Assembly: GCA_028751875.1 (NCBI GenBank)
Contig: CM054155.1
Span: forward strand, 54,039,244 to 54,103,243
Origin: Rapana venosa
Lineage: Eukaryota; Mollusca; Gastropoda; Neogastropoda; Muricidae
Length of the DNA stretch: 64,000 nt
Direction: 5' to 3'
The notes beneath the pieces were generated by a model. That model saw nothing but the letters and a program-made list of their open reading frames with translations, had not been told where the DNA came from and ran no database searches. Positions 54,973 through 64,000 of the stretch are shown here, piece by piece. A program made the position numbers and the translations under genes. Numbering within the stretch: position 1 is the first letter of the stretch; the number at the start of each line of letters is the position of its first letter.

Positions 54973-55004
54973 CTTGACACGACTGTGTGTGTGTGTGTGT
55001 GTGT

Positions 55005-55038
<34 letters not shown>

Positions 55039-55204
55039 GTGTGTGTGTGCGCATGAACTTGAAATATCTTCTGTTATTTGAGGAAAGTTGCATGCGTTTA
55101 AATAATTGAGTGCAAGCGCTTCGATTTGTTTCTTTTACAAGATTCAGCGCTATATAAATTCAATATATTATCATTATTATTATTACTAGTATTATTATTA
55201 AAAT

Positions 55205-55980
55205 TGTGTGTGGTGACTGTAGAACGACTGTATCTACCATTGTGTGTGGCGACTGTACAACGACTGTATCTACCATTGTGTGTGGTGACTGTACAACGAC
55301 TGTATCTACCATTGTGTGTGGTGACTGTACAACGACTGTATCTACCATTGTGTGTGGTGACTGTACAACGACTGTATCTAACATTGTGTGTGGTGACTGT
55401 ACAACGACTGTATCTAACATTGTGTGTGGTGACTGTACAACGACTGTATCTACCATTGTGTGTGGTGACTGTAGAACGACCGTATCTACCATTGTGTGTG
55501 GTGACTGTAGAACGACCGTAACTAACATTGTGTGTGGTGCCCGAAGAACGACCGTAAAAAAACCCTTGTTTTGGGGTTTCCCGTAAAACGACCGAAAATC
55601 TAAAAAGGGGTGTGGTGACTGTAAAAGGGACCGAAACTAACATTGTGTGGGTTTGACTTTTGAACGACCGTATCTAAAAATGGGGTTTGGTAAAACCGTG
55701 AACGCCCGAATCAAAACATTGTGTGGTGACTGAGAACGACCCGTCCTCCCAAATTTGTGTTTTGGTGCCTGAGAACACCGTATCAACCTTGTGTGGGTGC
55801 CCTGTAAACAAACTGAATTTTAACATTGTTGTGGTGACTGTAGAACAAACTGTATCAAACCTTTTGTGTTTGGTACGTAAAAACGACTGAAATCTAACAT
55901 TTTTGTGGGGGCCCTTTAGAACGAATGAAAACAAACTATGTGGTGGTGACTGAAGAACGTCTTTATCTAACATAGTGTGG
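55205..55980 (+). repeat. 36-bp satellite, right array, decaying into low-fidelity sequence
   Basis: Units match the left array (43460-44155), including GACTGTAGAACGACTGTATC; many here have the variant GACTGTACAACGACTG. Units are nearly perfect up to about 55540. They then become progressively distorted by homopolymer inflation over the next 400 bp, while remaining recognisable (AACATTGTGTGTGG-like segments). The CR1/L2 copy D 3' end touches the first unit. Confidence 0.93.
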
Positions 55981-58900
55981 GGTTTACGCGGGAAAGGAGT
56001 TGGGAAGTGGGGGCTGCAGCAGCATGGGGAAATGTGGGGAAACCAGGGCCCTGTGACCATCAAGCCACGCAGAAAAGAATTCTCCCGGGGCCATTTTCCT
56101 GTCTTCCCCTGTCTTTTTGTCTGCCTCCCCTCCAGTCCACTTGTCACTTTTTCTTTTTCTTTTGCATTTTCCAGTTGTCTACCTGCCTGTCAGCGGAAAA
56201 ACTGTCTGTTATTTTGGTGCCCTCCCCTTCTGTCTTTTTTCTCCTGGGGGGGTTTTGTCTTTTCTGAAGCCCGTCTTCCTCACCCCGGGGGTGACATTTA
56301 AAAGCACTCCCAAGGGAAATGACTGCACCGATTTTTTCCTTTCCCAAACTATGGCAACGTCCCCCCCTTTTTAAAGGGTTTTTTTTTCCCCGTGCATTGG
56401 GTTTATGTTTTTTGGTTTATTTTTTGTATCCCCCAGGCAAAGGGGGTTTTTGCCTTAAATTGCAGAAATTTCAAAAAGGGAAAACTTAACAAAAAAATTT
56501 TAAACCCACTTTCCTAAAAAAATTTGAATAAAAACTCTTTCCTTTGCCAAAACCAACAGGTCCCAGGGGAAAAAGCAAACAGTTTCCCCTGCTAAAAAAC
56601 AAAAATACTAGGTTTTTCCTGACTTTTTGTTAGAAATTAAAAGGGAAAAAGGGGAAAAAGGGGGGGTTGCCATAACCCAAAGGGGGGCCCTTTTGGCGAG
56701 TGAGGTGTTAGAGAATTCCTGGGGGCCAGCAAAATAAAGGAAGCACTATCTTCATTTAAACAATGTAAAAACCCCCCCCTTACCGTAAAGGGGGGCGGGT
56801 ACCATTAAACAACGGGTTTTGAATTTGGGGAATTGGACTGAAACCAAAGGCTTTCAGAAAATTATCCATTCCAGTGGTCCCAAACTAAAATGATGCTTAT
56901 TCTTATTTTTGGGAAAAAAACGAGGCTCTCACCCACTAAAAAGGCCTTTTCCGAATCCTTTTTTTTTCCTCAGGAAAGGTAAAAATTGCTAAATCTCTGG
57001 GTGTATCTCCATCACAATGGCCATTTTTAAAGAGGGGGTTTGAAGCGATCCTCGTTTGAGAAAACAAAAATTTAATTTGGGGCAGGGTTTTCAAAGGGGC
57101 CTCTAACTCTCCAGTTGCCACTCATAAATTGCCCAAAACCCAAAAAACCCTTTCAGGGGGCTCAAATGGCAAAAAAGGGGTGGAAACTCCATTTGTAAAG
57201 GTTTTGTTATTTGTCACAGAAGGGTAGTGTGTGGCGTGAAGGGTGTCTAAAAGCATTTTTCACAATCCCCAATGAAACTAACAAACAAACCCCCAACACT
57301 AATTTTAAAAGGGGGTTTTTTTTTTAAAACATAGTATTCCTTGTTTTTTCCCCCCAGTTTTCCCCAAATCATTTTTTTTTTCCAAATTTGCAACAATAAC
57401 TTTTTCCAAACTTTAAATTTAAACCCAAACAAAATTTTTCAACCAATCTCATCATCCCGCATACAAAAATTCCCCCAATAAAAAGGGGAAAAAAATTCGA
57501 ATGTTTTAAAATTTTTCCCCCCACTTTACCAACGAATCGACCACAATCCCAAACTGAAGATACTGTGTTCGACGTGTTCCACCCACACCCTTCACACGAA
57601 AATACCAAAAACGCCCCACGGCAGGAGAAAGGGATGATCCACCCCCCGAAGTCCAATGTTCCCCAGCCGGGACTGGGGGTTCGGGCCCCTGGAGAACTGC
57701 AATCTGCCCTCCCACAAAAATTTCTTTCCCAGTATATTTTTCCAACACGCATCCTCACACTGGATTCTTTCCCCCTTCCAGAAACTTTTTCCTTTATCCA
57801 AAACAAACATAGGGTTAAACCCTTTTTTTTTCCATTACTTTATGTCCCACCCCCTTTCCCCGGGGTTTTTTCCTGCAGTTTTTATTTTGCAACAGTTTTC
57901 CCTCTCTTTAGCATATTTTTTTTTTGGTTTAATTTTAACTTTCTTTGGGGAAAATTTTGTTTTTGTCTTCCCTTCTTTTTTTTAACCTTTCTTTTTTGGC
58001 ATTTACATTTATATGCACCCCCATAAAAGGAAACAAAAATTCCTTTTTAAAACCTTTTTCAATTTTGATAAAAAGGGAGAAAATTAAATCTTTAACTTTA
58101 TAATTAGGAATTGTTTTTTTTTTGTAGGTTTTTACTAAAACCCAAAAGGAAATATTATTTAAAGTGACAGCAGGGTCGGGCGGGCCATTTTGAAATTTTG
58201 GCATCTAATTTTCTTAAACTGTGTACAAGTGTTTTGGATAGAAAGGCCTTATCAACGGGGCTTTAAATTAAATGAAATTTGGGAGAAAAGATTAAGCGGG
58301 CACTCTTTTTATGACTCCAAACATTATTTTGAAAAAAATTTTCCTTTTTTCCCCGGGATTCTATTTTTTTTATGACTTTAAATTTAAAGCGAAAGGGGCC
58401 AAATGTGTTAACATGAAAACGAAACAAAAAAACCCCTATTACAATTTTGAAATTTTTTTGAGCTGAAAGGCAAAGGTAACGTTTTTTTTCGGGACAACGG
58501 GTTGAATGTCGACAGTTAATATCACAAAAAATGTATAGAAAAAGCTTTCAAATTTTATTTCGCCCCTTTGTCAAAATCATCAACATTTTTGGGAAAGGCC
58601 TAGTCGATTTTAAAAAGTTCCCAGCTCTTTGGTCCCTCCCCTCGTGGGCGCTGTCTATGCCCAAATTTTTTTGTTCATGCAAAATACTCAGTGTTTTAAA
58701 TCTTTTTTTTTCCGGCCCTTGGGGGGCATACCCCAACTATGCTTTTTTTTTAAAAGGGTTCTTTATACAACCCTTTCAGCCCCGTTTCCCCGATCGCCGA
58801 TACGGGCCGGATTTTGTTGATGTGAAAAAAACCGGGGTTGGTTTTAACTTTCCTTTGTTTTAAAAAACAACAACCAATGCCTGTTGCACTTCATTAGGAC

Positions 58901-61900
58901 ATTCTGCCCTCTCTTGGGTTTAAATTTCGCTTGATTTTTGGGGTACAAATTTTTAGAAGAGTTTTAAAACAAAAGGGACTTCCAAAGGGTAAATTTGGCT
59001 AAAATTTTCCCAAACGATTTTTTAAGGGGGAAAAAAGAGTTTTCCAAGGATGGGGTCATGTTTTTGGGGGAACAAGGGTTCCCCAAACGAAACAAAGGCC
59101 GCAAATCTGTTTTTAAATTTCAACCTTTAAGAGTGGGTTTTTGGGGTACAGATGCAATAAATATTAAATTTAAAACCTACTTTAAAAAACTAAGGGGATT
59201 CTGATACTTGGGAATTTTTTTTTATATGATTGAAAAACCAAAACTGCAAAAACTTTAAAATCACTAAAAAAAAAAGGTAAAGCGGGCCTTTGGGGTTTTG
59301 CCAGGGAAAACCCCCCCTTAAATTTTTTGGGGTGTCCCTTTTTAGTGGGCCCACATTTATTTAAAAAGGGGAAATACATTTTCTCACGTCATCTCAAGGC
59401 ACCATTTTGGAAAAGGGGACAAGGGAAAAAACGGCTCTTTAAAGGTGCTAACCTCCCCCTACGGGGGGACTAAAATTTCCGGGTGGATTCCCTCCTGCTT
59501 GCTGTAAACTAAAACCTCTGCTGCCCACACCTGGAATAAGGCTACCCTCGCGCTTTTCCAGTACATTTCACTAGCTGTTTTTTTAAAAAAATCCCCTTTT
59601 GTTTCTTTTTCAGCAAAACCCATTTTTTTTTTACCACATTTTTTAAAACCAACCGGAGGTGCTTGGTTTAATTTTTTTAAAAAAAGTAAAAAACCAACAG
59701 ATATAATTAAATTTAACACTTTAATTACGGGGTGACTTTCATCCCATGCAAATACAGAAAAAAACCCACATTCATGCATTGGCAACATATTTTTCAAAAA
59801 CATTCCCCTTTCACACATTAAAAAACAGAAAGCAATAGCACTATTTGTTTTAAATTTCACCCATCCCGATCCTAAAAAACCCTTCCCCCACAGGGAGGGG
59901 GGGGAAATTTAATTTTCCAAACCTGCCTGGTTGATTTTTTTCGGTGGTTTTAAACTCAATGAAATGCACACAAAACACACACACACACAAAAAAAACCCC
60001 CGGTCACAGCCTTGCTCTTAAAACTAAATAATTTTTTTCTAGACACAATTACAGCCATGCAAAAAAGGGAAAAAAACCCCACTTTAATTTTCAGGGGAAA
60101 TCCTAAAAATTTTAAAAAGAGGAATAAAAAACCTAAATTTTGTTTTTGAAAAAAAAATTTAACTCTGAAAATTAAAAAACCCCCCCAGAAAAAAATATTT
60201 GATGAATGAAAGACAATCGGACAAAAAAAGCAGGTTTTAGAGCGGGATTTTCCCCCAAACTGTCACTTTTTTTCACTTCATTACATGGTTATGTGTTTTT
60301 TTTTTTTCTTGCCAAGAGAAAAACGCCCTTTACTGTTTTTTTTGAAATTTTTTGAAAAGGCGTTGGCCCAAATTTTAAAAGAGTTTTTTCTGTGGCGAAG
60401 CTGTTGATCATGGGGTGAATGGAAACACATAAATGGTTATCAAAGATATCACTCAAAAAAGCAAATCATGCGTTAGGGATCGATGGGGTTCGTCAGGGTG
60501 AAAACTTCACGTTACTCTTTGTTTTTAAATTTTGAATGAAATGAGAACCTACATTAAAGGAAAAAAAAAAAAAACGGTTTTTTCAACAATGGAAAAGGGA
60601 AGCCGGGAACCAGGGTGAGAAAGAGAAAGGGATAATCTTTTGAAAAAATTTTTTTGTTTTTTGGTATGCAAAAGGGAAAAGGGAAATTTTTTGTGCCGAA
60701 TCAAAAAAAGGGACCTGCAAAAAAAAACAATGAAATTTTAAAAACTTTTGGGTCAAAAAGGGGGAAACCAAATATAAGTGTAAAAAAAAAAAAAAGGGTT
60801 TTGGTTTTTTGCAAAAAGGAAAAATCAAGAAAAGGGGCCTTTTTTTAAACATTGGTCCCAAAAGAAATAAAGTGTTTTTTTTTTCATTGAATATTTTGGG
60901 GCCTTTAAAAATTTAAAAAAATTTTAAACTTTGCACAAAAAAAACTTATAGACCAAGCAGTCGAAAGAAATGTTTTTTTTTTCCCGGCTGAAAAAGGTAG
61001 TAGACTTTCTTTTCCCATTGAAAATAAAAATGAATTATTTAACAGAGTATTGTTCCAGTTTTGGTTTTAAAGGGATGTGAGGCCCGGGACACCATAAATT
61101 TGTTTTGTTTTTAGCTTCAAATAATTTTTAAAAACGGGAAAAAATCTTACCCAATAAAATGATTCATTGGAACGGGGAAAAATTTCCTTTGGGAAAATTT
61201 AACAGGTAAAGTAAAGGGTAAGGATGAATGGGGAATAGCCAAGTTTTAAGAAATTCGCCGCAACCCTGACGACCTGGGTTCTTTCCCCCTTTTAAAGGGG
61301 GTTTTTTTTCCCCCTTGGAGTAAAAACAGTGCAACTCCACCTCCCCAAAGTCTTTGGGATGAAACTTTAAACCGAGGCCCCGTGGTCAAAACGCCCAGCA
61401 GAAAAATTTGCGCCCCAATTTTTAAATCCTTTTCCGAAATTTCGTAAAATTACCATTGGGGAGGGTGGGACAGTTGACAAAATTTTTTCAAAACCTAAAC
61501 CACGGGCCCTGGATGTAAAACCCATAATGCTTATTCCTTTAAATCCCGATATAAAGAAAAAAAAAAAAAAATAAAATAAAATAAAAAATCCCTTTGCTAT
61601 CGGTTTTTAAGCTTGGGGATATCAAATGAGCCTAAGTTTTCAAATATTGTTTTAAAAAACTGCTAAAAATTGAAATGTAAATTTCGTTAATGCCCAAAAA
61701 AACTCCTTATTTAAAAACAAGGGGGGATATTAAAAAAAAATGGGGTTTTAAAGTGCTTTTGGGCCCAGAATCAGTTTTTTTTTTCCATTCACCTAAAAAG
61801 GTTTTAAAGCAAAGTTATAGGGAGGTTAAAAAAGATAAAGCTTTGTAAGAAGGGTTTTTTCTAATTAGAAACAATGACATCTTTTTTAAATCATAGACTT

Positions 61901-64000
61901 TTTTTAAAGATGTTTCTGCTTTGAAAAATTATCTGCCCGTTTTCTTTTTTCGAAATTTAATCATTAACTTGTTTTCTTTTCAAGCCTTAAATCACAAATT
62001 TCCCCAACCCAAAATAGGAAAAATAAAAGGGTTCCCAACCCGGAGAGCCTGGATAAATGGGGTGAAAACGGCTGGGGTTAGATTCCATTATATGTTCAAA
62101 TGTCATTTCTTTGTGCAGTTAAAGAAAAAAATTTTTATCCCAAGATATTTTAAAAAAAACACCAAAATTTTTATAAGTTCCTTTAATTTGTTTTTGGGGG
62201 AAAACAAATAAACCCTTTCCCAAAATTCAAAGTTATAAAATTTTTCCCAAAGAAAAAGGGAAAACCTATTGATTTGGGGCTCTTTTGGGGAAAAAACTAT
62301 GCTTTTTTGGGTTACTTCTGGGGATAATTTCTTTTCCTTTAGGGGATAAACTTTTTAGGGCCAGGCCCATTGTGGGGGGAGCCTATTTTGCACGGCACAT
62401 GTGGGCGCGCCTTTTTATGGCATGGGCCCCGCGGTATCTGTGTACGGGTTGTGTTTTTGTACCCAGGAGACCCCAACTCTATTGATAAAAGCTCCCTTAG
62501 AATTTTTTGTATTTTCTTTTTAATTTTTTGCCGGCGTGTGTTTAAAATCCTTCCTGGGGTCGTGGGTGCACTTTTGGTGGGGGGGGGGGGTGAGCGGGAG
62601 GGGGCTTTTTTTTTTTACCAGCAGGTTTTGTAGTGTGTTTGGGTGGATCCCTTTCCTTGCACCTGTTTGTGTGAGAGGGGGAGAGAGAAAGAGAAAAAGG
62701 GGAGAGGAGAGAGAGAAAAGAGAGAAAGAGAGAGGTATGCATTTGGGTTTTAACTGGTTTTTAAATCAGGCATCATATAAATTTGCGGTGCCTTTCCTTA
62801 TTTAAATGCCTTTTGTTTTTTCATGCCTTTATTTTTTTTCCTTTTTCCTTTCTGTTTTTCAAATTTTGGGCTGGGGTTTGGGGTTGTATTTTTTTTTCCA
62901 ACACCCACACCCAAATTGGGGTTTGCTGGTTTTTCAAGCCTTTTTGGGGTTTTTTCTTAAAATAAACCTCAAATTTTTGGGAAAATTTTGTTTGTTTTTT
63001 ATGTGCTGTCATAAAAAAATTTTTAAAAATTTTTCTGTCACGAAAACTGCCAAACTTGTGTAAAATTCTCAAAAACACCCCTCGCCCCCTTTTCCTTAAC
63101 TTTTTTTTTCCAAAAATTTTTTCCATTGTTTGTGTGTTTTTTTTTAATTTGTTTTATATTTTTGGGAGGGGCAACCCTTGGGGAAATTTAATTTGGGGGG
63201 TTTTTGGATGGTTCTTGTTTTTGTTTCAGTTTTTTTCCCCCTTTTTTGGTGGAGTTCTTTATAGAAGAGGAATCCGACAAGGCTTTTTCTTTTTGCGGGC
63301 CCCCGTAACATAAACTGTCTGATTCTGTTATTGTGGGACACAGCCCAAACCCACACTTCCATGCCCCTTTTCTTTGGCACACCATTTTTTGTTGTTTTTT
63401 TTTTTCACAGGTTTATTAAACCTGCTAGAGGGGGTAGTATACAAAAACAATTTCCCCCAAAAAAAGTCGGCACATGCATTCATCCCCAAAAAGAAAGTCC
63501 TTTCGAAGGCTTTTTTGGTATCCAAAACTGTGGGCCTAAAACCCTTTGGGTTTTTTTTAACACAAACATCCAACACCCTAGAAAACTACAACCAAAAGCA
63601 AAACTTAAGCCACTTTTCTGAATGCTATCCACCCCTTTACACCTCCCCATGGAAAAGGAGGGAAAAATTTAAAAACGGGGGAAAATGAAAATTCCAGAAA
63701 GAGGGGCAAAAGTCCCTGAGCAAACTGTGCACAAAAGGCCTAATTTCAAAAGCAAAGGAATGAAAAAGGGAATTTCCCTAGCCCGGGGCCCTTGTGTATG
63801 GCCTTTTGGGCCCACTTCTAGCGGGGCCCGTTGACTAAAATCCCTTGGAGATGTTTTTTTATTCTTTTTCCCATTTTGGGGGGCAACAGCTTCTTGAATC
63901 AAAAATTTTTTGGGAAATTTTTATAATCACAAAAAAACTCGATTAAAATATTTAAAAATTTTATAAAAGAAAAAAAATGCTGAAAAGTGCAAAAAGACGG
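55540..64000. other. Low-fidelity sequence block to window end
   Basis: Homopolymer-inflated sequence throughout. Apart from satellite remnants (to 55980), a corrupted SINE (61229-61560) and a (GA)n tract (about 62665-62740), I identify nothing. The trace GVLYRRGIRQG at about 63250 resembles RT motif B, but is too short to call. Open frames here, including those up to 153 codons, track homopolymers and should not be taken as genes. Confidence 0.8.
61229..61560 (+). mobile_element. tRNA-derived SINE, corrupted third copy
   Basis: Readable matches to the clean copy at 41281 are GGGGAATAGCC (box A region), CTGACGACCTGGGTTC (box B region), AAACCGAGGCCCCGTG, GGATGTAAAACCCATAATGC and the A-rich tail after CCCGATATAAAG. 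Between them, single bases are replaced by neighbouring ones and runs are extended. This gives a base-by-base view of the error type in this block. Confidence 0.8.

Larger units (their letters stand above)
47992..54983 (-). mobile_element. Near full-length LINE nested in CR1/L2 copy D
   Basis: Read on the minus strand: a 5' end near 54983 with an AAGATGGCGAC motif; ORF1 from 54889 to at least 53182; a 1-1.5 kb stretch with open frames and (CA)n; ORF2 from 51682; and a 3' end AATAAAATATTCTGAATCTG with three TGAATC units at 47992-48010. Both ends abut (GT)n of the host LINE. ORF2 is crippled by many stops and frameshifts. ORF1 has an HBD, PHD-like finger, coiled coil and SGNH-like domain. PHD and esterase domains are established features of ORF1 in CR1-type elements, which suggests the CR1 group; the RT resembles those at 3.7 and 12 kb. 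Whether ORF1 and ORF2 belong to one element is inferred from order and shared orientation. Confidence 0.78.
44160..55200 (+). mobile_element. CR1/L2-like LINE, copy D, split by a 7-kb LINE
   Basis: The 5' leader and ORF run from 44160 to 47875 and a (TG)n tract from 47947 to 47991. The sequence resumes at 54984 with (GT)n and then the conserved CR1/L2 3' end: GAGTGCAAGCGCTTCGATTT, ACAAGATTCAGCGCTATATA and an ATT-rich tail ending near 55200. Copies A and C show the (GT)n and the 3' end as one continuous 3'UTR, so the two pieces here were once adjacent. The element itself interrupts the 36-bp satellite. It is the most complete CR1/L2 copy in the window, though broken by stops. Confidence 0.85.

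Noticed and set aside
57369..58026. Open frames of about 145-153 codons on both strands
   Set aside because: Composition follows T, C and A runs in the low-fidelity block. No domain, and both strands are equally open.
63230..63320. GVLYRRGIRQG as a reverse transcriptase motif B
   Set aside because: The similarity is only about 10 residues in homopolymer-damaged sequence, with no other RT motif in order nearby.

Overview
The window looks like nuclear DNA of an invertebrate animal, most plausibly a lophotrochozoan such as a mollusc. The evidence is several non-LTR retrotransposon families (RTE, CR1/L2-like, Rex1-like and an unassigned LINE group), a DIRS-type element, tRNA- and 5S-derived SINEs, many micro- and minisatellites, and a host gene with small exons and GT-AG introns. 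Species was not determined. Nothing bacterial was seen: no operons, no ribosome binding sites, no long clean ORFs.

The one host gene I can support lies on the + strand. Four small exons at 19564-19641, 33113-33196, 39760-39855 and 40850-40936 each have an AG acceptor and a GTAAGT or GTGAGT donor. Each starts and ends in phase 1, and each encodes one four-cysteine module resembling an EB or similar extracellular Cys-rich domain. They splice in frame without a stop. Almost everything else between 13 and 55 kb sits in the introns or flanks of this gene. A decayed partial duplicate of the third exon lies at 40.5 kb.

Layout. 1-3.26 kb: low-fidelity sequence with a corrupted RTE LINE. 3.3-7.1 kb: LINE on - with an L1-like ORF1. 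7.5-11.7 kb: low-fidelity sequence with a corrupted RTE-like segment. 11.7-13.2 kb: LINE fragment on -. 13.2-17.6 kb: CR1/L2-like LINE on +, interrupted by 1.6 kb. 18.7-19.2 kb: 23-bp minisatellite. 21-26.3 kb: 22-bp satellite containing a large inverted repeat and a Rex1-like LINE. 26.65 kb: 5S-like SINE. 28.6-29.3 kb: RTE fragment. 29.8-32.5 kb: DIRS element. 34.1-37.4 kb: RTE LINE. 37.4-38.9 kb: CR1/L2 on -. 38.9-39.7 kb: 13-bp minisatellite. 40-42.1 kb: SINEs and a CR1/L2 fragment. 42.14-43.34 kb: probable solo LTR. 43.5-56 kb: a three-level nest. From 55.5 kb to the end: low-fidelity sequence.

The nest is the clearest piece of history. A 36-bp satellite occurs on both sides of a nearly full-length CR1/L2 LINE (44.16-47.99 and 54.98-55.20 kb). 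That LINE is split inside its own 3'UTR (GT)n tract by a 7-kb LINE in the opposite orientation (47992-54983). The ORF1 of the inner element combines an RNase H1-type hybrid-binding domain, a PHD-like finger, a coiled coil and an SGNH-hydrolase-like domain. This is the most unusual protein architecture in the window.

Three blocks (1-3260, 7490-11690, 55540-64000) are full of inflated homopolymers. Copies of repeats whose clean versions are elsewhere in the window show that this is most likely a sequencing or assembly fault rather than biology. Reading frames there should not be trusted.
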